64,000 nucleotides of DNA, taken from Histoplasma ohiense (lineage: Eukaryota; Ascomycota; Eurotiomycetes; Onygenales; Ajellomycetaceae). Below, one piece after another: positions 1-12,161 of the stretch. The notes under the pieces are model-generated. The model ran no database searches and was not told the DNA's origin. It saw only the letters and a list, made by a program, of their open reading frames with translations. The stretch is taken from the NCBI GenBank assembly GCA_017607445.1, contig JAEVHH010000001.1:3410001-3474000 (forward strand), written 5' to 3'. A program made the position numbers and the translations under genes. The first letter of the stretch is position 1. Every line of letters begins with the position of its first letter.

Positions 1-1090
1 AAGAAGAACATGACCTGAGACTAGATTTATAATATAAACAGTGTAAAGTGACTAATTTAATAAACACTATATGAAACCAGGATTAAGAAATTTGATAATG
101 AGACTGAAGAAATATTTAGTCTCAGTTCCATGCATGATCACACAGTCAGTCTAAAAAGAATGTTAAAAGCTATACAGAAGAATCATTAGAAACTACATGA
201 GTGTAAAATGTGAAATAAGAGAATCATTGAAAGCTACATGAAAGAATCATTAGAGACTACACAAATATGAAGTATGAAGTAGAAGAACATTAAAAGCTAT
301 ATAGAAAAATTGTTAGAGACTACACAAGCACAGAGTATAAAGTGAAAGAACATCAAGAATTACACAAAATTACAATGATCAGAAACAAGCAGATGCAGAA
401 GAAGAGTTGATTGTGTAAGTTAATTACTAACAGATATTAATTCATCATATATTCATATCTTCAGAGCTAGATGCAGAAGAACTTACAGATATTATTATAT
501 GAAGAATTATAAAGAACTTTGATTTATCTACAAACATTATTAATAATCAAAATTCATTAATAAATAGCAAGTTTTGATCAACATTATATTACTTACTACA
601 TATTCAATGAAAATTATCAACAGCCTTTCATCCACAAATCAACAGCTGAACAGAATAATTGAATCAAGTGATTGAACATTATCTTCACACATATTGCAGC
701 TATCAACAAAATAATTGAATAGAGTGAATATCTCTGATACAATGAGCATACAACAATGTCTTTCATATCTAGACTGGCTGGTGGGACTAGACTGACTGAT
801 GAGATCATGAATTTCATGTTTGATTTGATTTGATTTGATCCCAGTCCATTTCTTGACATGATTTTCAGTGAGATCAGAATCAGAATGAGAGTGTAAAGTG
901 ACTAGAATTATTAGAACATGAGTGAAATGAGACTAATAAATCTTGATATTTCATGTAAAGTGACTGACTATCAAAAATAAGAACATGACCTGGGACTGAC
1001 TATGATTTTGACTGAGGTTTGGTCCCATTCTGATGATTATATAATACATATCTTAGATATCAATCTGATGATATGATTGGTGGAGATATC
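1..1090. repeat. AT-rich, RIP-like degenerate repeat region
   Basis: Very AT-rich sequence with no credible gene. Bases 1-140 are a diverged copy of 2574-2720; the differences are almost all G-to-A or C-to-T, for example atgaaaccagg here against atgggaccagg there. Bases 120-370 hold loosely repeated segments of the type aatcattagagactacac. A further fragment near 980-1005 (aagaacatgacctgggact) matches the start of the 2574 copy. This looks like a silenced, mutated dispersed repeat; the parent element cannot be named. Confidence 0.75.
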
Positions 1091-1094
1091 ACCC

Positions 1095-2396
1095 CTATCT
1101 AGTGCTGTCAACCAATCTATTGCTGCAAGCTCTCGCTGCTAAGCTATCGCCGCTGCCAACCTCTCTATTGCTGCAAGCTATCCCTCGCTGCTAAGCTATC
1201 GCTGCCAACCTATCTATCGCTGCCAACCTATCTATCGCTGCCAATTTATCTACCACTGCCAATCTATCTATTGCTGCTAATCTATCGCTGCTGTCAATCT
1301 ATCTATCGCTGCTAATCTATCTATCGCTGCTAATCTATCGCCGCTGCCAATCTATCCCTCACTGCTAAGCTATCCCTCGCTGCTAAGCTATCGCTGCCAA
1401 CCTATCTATCGCTGCCAACCTATCTATCGCTGCCAATTTATCTACCACTGCCAATCTATCTATTGCTGCTAATCTATCGCTGCTGTCAATCTATCTATCG
1501 CTGCTAATCTATCTATCGCTGCTAATCTATCGCCGCTGCCAATCTATCCCTCACTGCTAAGCTATCCCTCGCTGCTAAGCTATCACTGCCAATCTATCGC
1601 TGCTAATCTATCGCTGCCAACCTATCTACCGCGGTGAATCTATCTATCGCTGCCAATTTATCTACCACTGCCAATCTATCTATCGCTGCCAATCTATTGC
1701 TGCTGCCAATCTATCTTTCGCTGCTAATCTATCGCCGCTGCCAATCTATCTTTCGCTGCCAATCTATCTATCGCTGCCAATCTATTGCTGCTGCCAATCT
1801 ATCTATTGCTGCTAATCTATCGCTGCTGTCAATCTATCTATCGCTGCTAATCTATCTATCGCTGCTAATCTATCGCCGCTGCCAATCTATCCCTCACTGC
1901 TAAGCTATCCCTCGCTGCTAAGCTATCACTGCCAATCTATCGCTGCTAATCTATCGCTGCCAACCTATCTACCGCGGTGAATCTATCTATCGCTGCCAAT
2001 TTATCTACCACTGCCAATCTATCTATCGCTGCCAATCTATTGCTGCTGCCAATCTATCTTTCGCTGCTAATCTATCGCCGCTGCCAATCTATCTTTCGCT
2101 GCCAATCTATCTATCGCTGCCAATCTATTGCTGCTGCCAATCTATCTTTCGCTGCTAATCTATCGCCGCTGCCAATCTATCTTTCGCTGCTAATCTATCG
2201 CCGCTGCCAATCTATCCCTCGCTGCTAAGCTATCCCTCACTACTAAGCTATCTATCACTGCTAATCTATCGCTGCCAACCTATCTATCACTGCCAATCTA
2301 TCTATCGCTGCTAATCTATCGCTGCTAATCTATCGCTGCTAATCTATCGCTGCTAATCTATCGCTGCCAACCTATCTACCGCGGCGAATCTATCTA
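1095..2396. repeat. GCTGC/ATCTATC minisatellite with higher-order units
   Basis: About 1.3 kb built from short variants of ctatcgctgctaat and ctatcgctgccaa. Higher-order periods are visible: a block at 1201 recurs at 1393 (192 bp), and a block starting at the SacII-like word taccgcggtgaat at 1628 recurs at 1971 (343 bp), with a third partial copy near 2378. The long open frames inside are a by-product of the repeat. It is flanked on both sides by copies of the same RIP-marked repeat. Confidence 0.93.
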
Positions 2397-2573
2397 TCAC
2401 TATCATTACTAGTTCAAAATAGAACTAGAGCATAAATACACTAAACTTCTTTTGATAGATAATGATTTTTGGTAACACTCATAGCATTATATCATCTATA
2501 TAGGGTAAATCATGGTCTCATTTGATCCCATTTTGTAAAATGGGACCAAATGGGATCAGAATCAGTAATTTAT

Positions 2574-2725
2574 AAGAACATGACCTGGGACTAGATTTAT
2601 AATATAAACAGTGTAAAGTGACTAATTTAATAAACACTATATGGGACCAGGACTAAGAAATTTGATAATGGGACTGGCGAAATATTTAGTCCCAGTCCCA
2701 TGCATGGTCACACGGCCAGTCTATT
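2574..2725 (+). repeat. Less-mutated copy of the repeat at 1-140
   Basis: This copy keeps G and C where the copy at 1-140 has A and T, so it is nearer the ancestral sequence. It lies directly right of the minisatellite. A 61-codon open frame starting at 2641 overlaps it, but nothing in that frame is recognisable, so no gene is called. Confidence 0.8.
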
Positions 2726-3124
2726 CATATCAGTGGTATAAGGATCAACTATGGAATAGGGATGACGAAGAATTAGTGCAAAGGATAGCCGGAAGTATCC
2801 TTCATGTTTTCAAGCACATTATTTAGCTGCAGATACTAGTATCGACATGAAAAATAAATTGTGGTATCATGAATCATAAAAGAATGGCGCAATCCAAAAC
2901 GTCCAAAGCAAAGGGGGGATGGATTCTAGCTGAAAAGTTAATACAACGGGAGGGCATTTAAACTAGGAAATAAAACTCAAGAGTCGACGGGCCCGGGGGA
3001 AACAGTGGTAAGGGGCTGCAGAACAAAAGGCAGCACGACGAATAATTCCGGAGGAGAGGATGTGGCTCATAGCTACATATGAACCGGTGGCCGGTGCTGG
3101 CTTAGAACGCTAAGGAAGGCTCAT

Positions 3125-5550
3125 TCATTTCCTTTGCGCAACCCGAATCATTCCCATAAACGCGTCCTCGTCGCCAGCATTATTAAGTATCCAATATCCG
3201 CTGAGCTCATTGCCAACACTGTTATTGCCGTTGCCACCGTCACCGTTCCCATCGACCTCAGCATGATTCAATTCAACAGAATTAACTCTTCCAGCCCTCT
3301 CAACATGCTTAGAGCCCCATCCCAAAAGTCTTATGCAGGTTCTTTGGCCCTCATCGTCAGGCAATATATTCAAGATAGTAGTCTCCAGACACCCAACAAT
3401 GGTAACAGCGGCACGAATCATAATCCGATCACCCTCAAAGACCCAGCAGTCCCATACACGGCTCAGGCGTTCGAGGTCTAGGCCATTTGTGACGAGGGTC
3501 TGGAACATAGGGCCCCAGATTTGTTCATCAGATAGGTACATATTCTCATACAGATGATTGGATACGCGTGGATACTTCAGGCGCAAAGTTGTCGACGCCA
3601 AAGAATAAGCCCGGGACGTGGCACCGGGATCTGCGGTTAGGAATGCCAGTGGCAAGGGTTTATTGAGGGCATTGGCCAGTGTCTGAAATGCCGCAGCAGG
3701 CGTTGGGAGATTAAGTAGCAAAAGAGCAGCGATAGTCTAAACGAAGTGTTAAGATCACTTGTTTCTAATTTTTGAAATATAATAGCAGCTTGGTTGTTTA
3801 ACTTACATGGATGCCGTACAGATAGCCAACGTCACTTCTGTACATCGAATATGCATCGAGAACATTAATCAGATTTTCCCGTAGTGGGCCATCTTCACCA
3901 AATAAATGAAGGTCCGGGAATGGTGTAGATGCATCCCTCCGAATGGCCGCGAACCACTCTTTCATCCTCTCATTCGTATCATTTGCATTGTCATCTTTAG
4001 TTATTTGAATATCCTTAGCCCTTTCGAGAGCCTTTACATAAGTCTCCTCTGTCAGCGCCAGTTCATTTCCCAGAGCACGTTGCCAGACGGCTCCTCGTGA
4101 ACGTGGAGTAATGCCACGCCACCAGAGCTCCCTGGTGCGATGTTCAGATATGACGCGGTCCCAATCAGGGAAGACGTAGTCATCCCAGATGCGCTGCAGC
4201 ATCTTACGAGTGTCATCTTTTTTACACAGGGCAGAGGCAGCTTCCGCAGCTTTACGCTTGTCTATGATATATCAAAACTCAGCCAGATATTCTGGGTGAA
4301 CGGGAAAAGGAGGAGCACATACCCGCTTCACGTGAGAGTTCCATCATACGTTTGTACTCCAACAAGTGCTTCCTTTCCTCCCTTGGGTCCTTAGGAGGAA
4401 GCCAACTTGGCCGGGTTCGCGACAAGACCTTCTCTTTCTCTTTGCTAATTGGGAGAGGGTCAATCATAATATTTGACTTCTGTAAAGGTGGAAGCTGGAT
4501 CATTCCATTTGATGCGCGTTTTCCATCCTCCGACCTGGATCTGGTGGATGACTTTCCGCTCTGGAGGCGTTCTTCGCGCTTCTGGATCGCAGCATCAGCG
4601 TGGAACTCCAGCGCTTCCGTCAATATTTTGGCTTCCTCAGAAAGCTCAGACATGACCAGATTCCAAGAGTTGATGCGCGGGGAACGAGGTACCGGCTGCG
4701 TTCGAGGAGGACCTAGAGAACTGGCTCTTGGCAGTTTATGACTTTTAAGTCTAGCAGAGGTTGGTGGTGAAGTTGTTGGAGGTGCTGATAATGGAGGAAC
4801 CGACGTCGAATGGGACAGTGGAATCGGCCGAGGACCGGGACTCCTTCGATCAGGGCTAGGACGTCTACCTCCATGCCGCTCGTGGGGAGGTCTCGGAGAG
4901 ATAGGAACGTTCCATAAGGTTGCACCTTCAGGAAGTTCTTCATCTGAATCGTGGTATTCATCCTCCAACTCTTCTACAGTCTTTCTGTGTCGTTGTTGAG
5001 CCGTGGAATGTGTGAAAGATCGGGACGTAGGAAGCCGGGGCCTCGGTGGCAATGGTGTACTGTTACGTGACGACAATGCAGTAGGTTGCGTGCCGGGGGA
5101 AGGGGATCTGGAACGCTGTCGCGGCGAAGGGTGGAGATGTAGCGAAGGGGATGAAAAACTAGAGATAACTCTTCGCGATGCACTCCGGGATCGTGGGAGA
5201 GCGAGAGACTGAGATACTTCTGTAACCTGAACATGACCCTGCAGCTTAGGGCTATTATTTCTGTTGGCAGACGCTGTCAAATCCCTCGTTGTTGTCGCCA
5301 TGGGCGTAGTACGAGACCTTATGCCGGTGGATACGAGGCGGCGGTTTGACCTCAGAGCAAACTTGTCCTGTGGGAAATGACGTGGATCAATATACCGGTC
5401 CTCCAAACCTATATCCTCAAAATTGGAAATATCGGCCAGGATGTCGTCGGGACCCGAATTTTGGGAAGAGGAGCGGAACGACGAGGATTTGGAGGATTTG
5501 GAGCCAGACAATTCAGGAGGAGAGTCGGGGGCTACAGATATGGTCGTCAT
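3125..5550 (-). CDS. TBC-domain (RabGAP-like) protein, apparent frameshift
   Basis: Three exons on the minus strand: 5550-4323, 4261-3807 and 3737-3125. The N-terminal ~300 residues are Ser/Pro/Arg-rich and low complexity. The C-terminal half is a TBC domain (WWRGITPRSRGAVW, then YLYGIH...LLLLNLPTP), the fold that stimulates GTP hydrolysis by Rab GTPases on membranes. Both introns have GT..AG ends and a good branch point. Two oddities are visible. Joining exons 2 and 3 at the canonical sites gives GIHTIAAL and then a stop; one T too many in a run at 3720-3724 breaks the frame, after which LLLLNLPTPAAAF continues in the next frame. The usual catalytic Arg (IxxDxxR) and Gln (YxQG) fingers are Thr and Tyr here. 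The gene is divergent from TERT. It may be a real gene with an assembly indel, or a recent pseudogene. Confidence 0.87.
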
Positions 5551-6335
5551 TTCATTATTCTGGTCTGGTCAGGGGTCAAACGTAGAGCCCATAGAAAAAT
5601 GGAAATTTAATGTGAGCCCGTTCGTTGATCGGGTCGTGATCCCTTAGCCGTGACCCTAAGTGTCTCTTCCTGATTTCGTTCTTTGGTGATATTCGTCCTC
5701 CTTGCGCTGTACTTTCCAAACGCCTGTTTACCGCCAATGACGACAAATTCCCAGGCAGATATTAAAGACGCGACAATCACCAAAACCGGAAAAGAAAAAA
5801 TAAAACACCAAATCAACAATATGACAAGCTGCACCAATTTTCAGAGATAAGAAAGATTGGATTGTACCAGGGATCGAGCGAATGACAGTGGCAATTATCA
5901 GAGGAGCGATATTGGCGAGCTCAGGGGTAGAACGAACAACGAAACGCATCAGGGAGGCGTGGATAACGAACGATGGGTATAAACAAAAACAAAATGAAAG
6001 CGCGGCTTTAATCGAACCATAACATGAAGGCCTCGGGAGAACGAGAGCGATGCCCAAGCCCAAATGACAGTGTCTCTGCCAGCCCAATGAGATCCCGCCC
6101 TTGAAGTGCGAGGGGGATTGATTCTGCTTGAATCGGAGGGCCGGTAAAGTAGCGAGAGAGACAGACAGAGGAGGTATGGCGGCTCAAGCGAGCGAGAAAG
6201 CGCAGAGTTGGCTCGGCGGCAGGAGAAAACCCGTGATGGTAGCCAGTTCTGGTTTGCCTATTCGGCACTAGCGTATGAGTTTCAGGTGAGCTGAGGTAAG
6301 CAGTAGTGTTGGCTGGTAGGGTGGGCAGGGCACGT

Positions 6336-6717
6336 TACAGGTTACAGCAGTTGAGCATGGAATAACCTGCAACGATAAACCATGTCAACCCCCCCATTAA
6401 AACTACATGCACTAGCCATATCTCCCACACATGTAACATCACTCACACATCTTCAAATGTGTTGGACACAGTTATTTTATCTTATTTCTCAATGCTCTAT
6501 CTCTTAACTAATGTTAGTCACTAATTCTAGCTCATAACTGCTTTTTCAGATGTTGAAGTAGGAGGACTAACTAAATGAGAGCTGATTAGTAATATACAGA
6601 GAGTGTGTGTAGATTTTAGTGAGGGAGTGAAGGGCTGAGCATGGTTTATTTTTCAGACCCACTTTTTTTAAACCATGTTCAACTTTTAATAAACCACATT
6701 CAACTGCAACCCAGGAA
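6336..6717. mobile_element. Possible MITE-like inverted-repeat element
   Basis: The left part contains ttgagcatggaataacc and ataaaccatgtcaacccc. The right part contains ggctgagcatggtttatt and then aaccatgttcaac and aaaccacattcaactgcaacc. Read on the opposite strand, the right part repeats the left imperfectly (about 19 of 22 positions at ataaaccatg/tcaaccc). The interior is AT-rich and has no transposase. Target-site duplications are not clear, so the boundaries are approximate. Confidence 0.4.
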
Positions 6718-6994
6718 AGGGAGAAATACCAACCTGGAACAGGGGATTGATAGGTATCCTTTTCGGCAACTTAATGGCTCCAGAGATTACACTCAGGGGT
6801 GCCTAACTAATGCTAACGGTGTGGTATCAATCCCTGATCACACTAGTCCCGATTATAACAAACTAACTTTATTGGGACTAGTCTATTATGTCCAAGATCC
6901 GTTTCGTTTTCACCAAAGAAAACAACTTTCGATGGGGGACATTGAACACAATGATTGCCATTAGCTAGGCGCCCAGCGATGTCTAGATAAAATA

Positions 6995-9900
6995 ATGGCT
7001 GAGAAACGAAAACGGCCCACGAAAGATCCCGTTCTGACTGATTTGCCGTCTTCCAAACATGCTAGGGAAGACAGGCCTCTGGATGGCTCGATTTACCATC
7101 CAGTGCTTTCACTTTACTATTCCCGAGTCGTGACGCTCAGGACTTTTCTCTGCGAGCAGCTGCCACTGTCGTCCAAGTCGCGAAAGAAAAAAGTCGCGTC
7201 TCTCGGCCTGGAGAAACGGAATAGCTTCGACCAACCCCCCTATCCCTCCGCTTCCCAGGAAGTTGGCACAAGGTTTAAGACCGATGAGGAAATACAAGAC
7301 CTTGCCGGCACCCTGGACTCAACGCTGGTGGGTATTTTGAAGGAGCATGACAACACTATCAATGTTTCCCGGCAGAAAGAATTCGCTTCTTTTACTCAAT
7401 CCCAAGCCCTTTCCTCGCTGGAATGCACTGATGTTGGTGCAACTACATCCCAGCCAGATGTGAGTGACTTCGTGTTTTCTTTGGACAAATACGCCCATTA
7501 TCGCGTAGCTGAATTCATAGCTGTTTTCTGCGCAGTCAACCATTCTTCAAGAGCATTGGAGATAGTTTAAAAAACTGATAGCGCCATGTGATAACCCCAG
7601 ATTGTCGACTTCGCCATCCTCACTCTGTTCAATAGCTATCGCGGCTCCTTCTATAGACCGCCGCATTTACTCTGTCATGGTTTCCAGAGAGCATCTAATC
7701 AATGCCGCCCAAATCATGAACATGATCCAATGTCTGGCATCCGCGGCATTGTCCCTCAGTATCCAAATAAAAATGTTTCAATACTGAAGAACTCACCCTG
7801 GACTGACGTCCTTGGCCTCCTCGGGCAAAACTGTGAAGAAATTATGCTTCACTTACTCCTGGACTGCAGCATATTTATCCAGGTAGATGAGAAGAATTGT
7901 ATCTTTTATCAATTGAGTGGTGAGAACTATCTTCCGTTCTTTGCTCGGCGCCTAGTAATAACTTGCGATCAATCCATTCAGGAATCCCACTATCAGAACT
8001 CAGTATTTTGGAATCAGCACCCAATGCCAAACTGTCTCAAAGTGCAGTGGAGAACCCCACAGGAGGTGCAGTAGAAATGACTCCTAAGTCAGTTAATAAA
8101 GTCCTTCACACTCCCGCAACTATTACCTTTGTGAGAAGCCGTATGCTGTATGCGCGCCCTGCGTTAAATGCAAAAGGACGAGTCCGATTCGGCCTCAGAC
8201 ATATTCGTAGGTGCCATGCATCATCGCATGCTGGTAGCTGTTCTAGTTATGCTAAAGAAAATTAGATGTTTTCAATAGATATCCGCAGAGCAATAACCGG
8301 AACCATACCTTGCATATACTGAAATACATTTTCCCACGACAATTCGGTCTTCATAATGTTTTTACTTCTCGTGTGAACCCTAAGGAAACCACCCAACCGT
8401 TCAAGGACTATACTTTGCGCGAGGAAGAGATATCATACTTCAGGAACCGAAGGGACACATCTCGGAAGGACCCAAAAGAATCTAGCGAACTTCCAGGCAA
8501 AATTCCGAAACGACTGCGTGGTGACCTTGTTGTCCTCATTCAGAACTTGCAAAAGCGCCATCAGCGGTGTCCTTATGTAGAACTTTTACGTTATTACTGC
8601 CCTATTGAGGTACAACACCAGCTGCTTCTCCGTTGTCAATTAATGAAAATGGTTGGTTTATCTAATTCTCCTTTTCCAGAACACTCTTCCTCCGACTCTC
8701 GGCTTGGTGGGACCACAATCTAATAGTGCGTCCCTCCAAACAAGACCTCCCAGTAAATTCCAAATGACAGACTATGCTACTCCGCATGTTGCGGTATCCG
8801 CATTTTGTCGGGGGGTGTTAGCTAAACTCATACCCAATGAATTGTACGGTTGTGGGGTTGATGGAATTAAGAATAGAAACATTATCCTGCGCCACGTCGA
8901 TACTTTCGTACAGATGCGCAGGTTCGAGAGCTTATCATTGCATGAAGTTTCACAAGGCTTAAAAGTTAGTCAGTTGGTACCTTCAAACCCATGTCTCCCG
9001 TTTAACACGGAGCAGAATTTCTGTTCGCCTTCAATTGTACCTACAGAGAAAAGAGGCAAAAAACCTTACGCTAACCAATGTGCTACCGTACTATAGATTA
9101 CTTGTGTCAAATGGCTGCAGCCCGCCTGCCCCAACAGAATTCAGGGCCTCCCGTCCGTCAAGCTTTCGTCTTCAGATATCCGTAAAAGGACTGAGATATA
9201 TCTTGAATTTGTTTACTATATATTCGACTCCATCCTCATCCCGTTGATTCGCTCAAATTTCTACGTCACGGAATCTGGCGTCCATCGTAATCGTTTGTTC
9301 TACTTCCGACATGATATATGGCGGCGGCTTACAGAGCCAGCAATTGTACAGCTCAAGCGCTCGACATTCGAGGAGGTCAAAAAAGAAACTGCGGAGCAAA
9401 TTTTAAGCTCCCGCAATTTGGGTTACAGTCTTCTGAGATTACTACCAAAGTCATCGGGCGCACGGCCAATCGTTAACCTCAGGCGGAGACCTGTCCGAAA
9501 ATGCGGGTGGGGAGGCTTCAGCGAGCTAGGACCTAGCATTAATTCACTCATGACTCCAGCGTTCAATGTACTCAACTATGAGAAAATGCAGCGTTTGGGC
9601 TTACTTGGGGCCACCATGTTTTCTGTTGGAGACATCTACTCTCGGTTGAAAGCTTTCAAGCAGAGTAAGGTACCAGCCAATGTGGCAAGGACTAATCCTT
9701 TTTATTTTGTGAAATTGGACATCCAATCATGCTTTGATACCATCCCCCAACAACGACTAATTCAATTGACCCAACGGCTAGTTTCTGAGGACGATTATCT
9801 AATAACCAAACACGTAGAGATCAGACCCGCAGATGAAGCACCAGCAAATATCCCAGGTTGCCACTACAGGACGAAAGCCAAGCCTGTCAGGAAATTCATA

Positions 9901-11013
9901 TCCAGAGCGGCGGGTTTTACTGGTCTCACAAGTCTGTATGATGCTATCGTCGACACAGAGTGTAAAAGAAAACGACATACCGTTTTTGTTGGCACCCCGA
10001 CGTACAAAAAACATCAGAAGAGGGATATCCTTCTCCTTCTCCAACAACACATCCAGAACAACCTAGTGAAGATCGGCAAGAAGTATTTTCGGCAAAGGAC
10101 CGGGATTCCGCAGGGGTCTATCGTTTCAACATTACTTTGTAACTTTTTGTATGCCGAGTATGAACGGGAAAAGCTCGGGTTCCTGGACCACGACGACACA
10201 CTCCTTCTTCGCTTCATAGACGACTATCTCCTCATCACGACAAAACCTAGCGTTGCTGTTCAATTCCTGCAAGTGATGCTTAAAGGAAGTGAAGACTACG
10301 GTATATCTGTAAACCCGGAGAAAATTCTGGTCAATTTTTTGGTCACAATTGACGGACGAAAAGTCCCTCGCCTCGTCGAGGCATCCCAACGCCAGTTCCC
10401 ATATTGCGGGAATATTATCGATACATATACCCTTTCCCTCACCAAGGATCGCACACCGAAGGATCCTAGCCTTACTACTTCGGATACCATAACAGTTGAT
10501 GCCACTAAGTCTGCTGGCATCTCTTTTTACCGCAAGGCCCTGAACTCCTTTAAAATCCAGGCCCACGCCATGTTCCTCGACACGAAGCATAACTCAACTT
10601 CAATAGTAATGGCAAATCTCTACCACAGTTTCCTCGATTCAGCCATAAAGTTGTATGAGTATTCACGTTCTCTGTGCCAGCGAGGAATTCGAAGATGGGT
10701 CAAAACCGCAACGATGTCATCAGCTCTCTTTATACGGACAATCTCAAACCTCATAGAAGTCGCCGTCCATGCCATACAGTCTCTCAATTCGACTGCTTGC
10801 CGGACGAGCTCCGGATTTGATAGCAACATTACAAGATCTCAGATTCAGTGGCTTGCGGCTACAGCGTTCCGGACAGTGCTTGGTCGTAAACAGACCAAGT
10901 TCAAGACGACGCTGCGTTGGCTGGATGGGGTGAGTCGAGAATCAAGGCCGATGACGGATGCCGAAGGGGTGAAGCTTCGAGAGGCGGTTAACGGGAGAGG
11001 GCCATTTGAATAG
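6995..11013 (+). CDS. TERT: Telomerase reverse transcriptase
   Basis: Six exons: 6995-7459, 7601-7919, 7982-8210, 8279-8609, 8680-8964 and 9097-11013. They join in phase to a 1181-residue protein, a normal TERT size. In order: TEN domain (SQPDIVDF, then NSPWTDVLGLLG); RNA-binding domain with QFP/CP/T motifs (YIFPRQFGLHNVF, CPYVELLRYYCP, VSAFCRGVLAKLIP, RRFESLSLHEVSQGLK); RT motif 1 (FYFRHDIWRRL), motif 2 (LLPKSSGARPIVNLRR), motif A (FVKLDIQSCFD, Asp 751), motif B' (GIPQGSIVSTLLCNF), motif C (RFIDDY, Asp 918 and 919), motif D (GISVNPEKILVNF) and motif E (FPYCGNIID), then the C-terminal extension. The three catalytic aspartates are present. It adds telomeric DNA at chromosome ends from its RNA template. 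The donor of intron 3 (gtgcca) is weak; it is the only choice I found that keeps phase. Confidence 0.97.
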
Positions 11014-11965
11014 CACATCGCCTACACGGGTTTATAATAAATGGCACGTAAGGAGGCTCCATATCACAGAAAGTCGGCGTATACGTTTGAAGAACATGAT
11101 GTCCATTGCTTATTTACTTCTCATTGCCCTATGCATTAATCTCTGTTATCCATATAAGCCTGTTTCCGCACGTTCTGCTGCTCGCTACAGATCATTCCAC
11201 GCATTCGTAGAATATACCTATTAACAAATGAGCTGTGTATCTGTCAATCTCCTCCGGATTAGAGTCGTATATCGGCTATAAATTTCCATATATAAGCTCA
11301 GTGTGACACCCCTATCAACATGCCTTACAAGTTGGCAAGCAGATAAGAAGTCTTCAATCTTCAATCTTCAAGCATTATACAGTTGCAAGCAGGACTTTGA
11401 GCAGAGAGGCAGATACTGAGCTCTATATAAAAAGATTCGGCAGATGTATTGCACGCTATATTATAGGGATCTGATAGAAATGTCGCAGGCAGATAGGCAT
11501 GTAGGTAGGTAGACAAAGGGCAAAGAGATTTAACATCTAAATTACATCTGAATTAGTAAATCATCATTGGGATTCGGAAAAGTTTTTCATCAATCATTCA
11601 TCTTTTACCCGTCATATCTCCACATATGCTTCTCGATAAGATTTGGGAGTTAGTACGGTACAAAGACAGCAAAGATAACTGAAGGACTTCAAAAATTGTT
11701 AGTTTTATGTTGATCCATGGGGCGCATTATCTGTGTTATAACACAAAGCCTCGTATAACTCGGTTATTAGTTCCATGTTGACTGCAGGATGTATTGAATA
11801 GGGAGAGCAATGGGGAAAGGAGGAGAGTTGAACCTTGGAAGTGGTCATAAAACTCGTGGCGTCTCTCTTCTTCCTTCTTCCTCTTTATTATAGAAAAACC
11901 AACTTTTCTGTGCAAAAAAAACTGTAACGTGACCTCATGTGATATCACGTGCACTCCATCCCATC

Positions 11966-11993
11966 CATCCATCCATGGATCCATGGATGGATG
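11966..11993. repeat. 28-bp perfect palindrome
   Basis: The sequence catccatccatgga and its exact reverse complement meet at a GGATCC centre. A hairpin or cruciform is possible. No gene flanks it closely enough to call it a terminator. Confidence 0.85.
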
Positions 11994-12011
11994 TACAGTA
12001 CAACTCTGATA

Positions 12012-12161
12012 TTAATATCATCGCTAGCTATCATCACTAGCTATCATCAATAGCTATCATCGCTATATATCATTGCTATATAACATCACTAGCTATCATC
12101 ACCAGATATATATCATCAATATATACCATTGGTAGATATCATCACTCGGTATCATCACTCT
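12012..12161. repeat. Degenerate tandem repeat (tatcatcactagc)n
   Basis: Roughly ten diverged copies of a ~13-bp unit around tatcatcactagc, grading into tatatatcatcaat and tatcatcactcgg. It is non-coding and lies just right of the 28-bp palindrome. Confidence 0.75.

Noticed and set aside
1634..2228. Open frames of 83-89 codons in the minisatellite
   Set aside because: They exist because the repeat unit lacks stops in one frame; the peptide is a translation of the repeat with near-identical copies 343 bp apart.
2641..2826. 61-codon frame after the minisatellite
   Set aside because: It overlaps the dispersed repeat copy and has no recognisable sequence or intron signals.
6641..6964. 107-codon plus-strand frame just before TERT
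   Set aside because: Its start lies in the inverted-repeat element and it shows no domain; probably promoter DNA.
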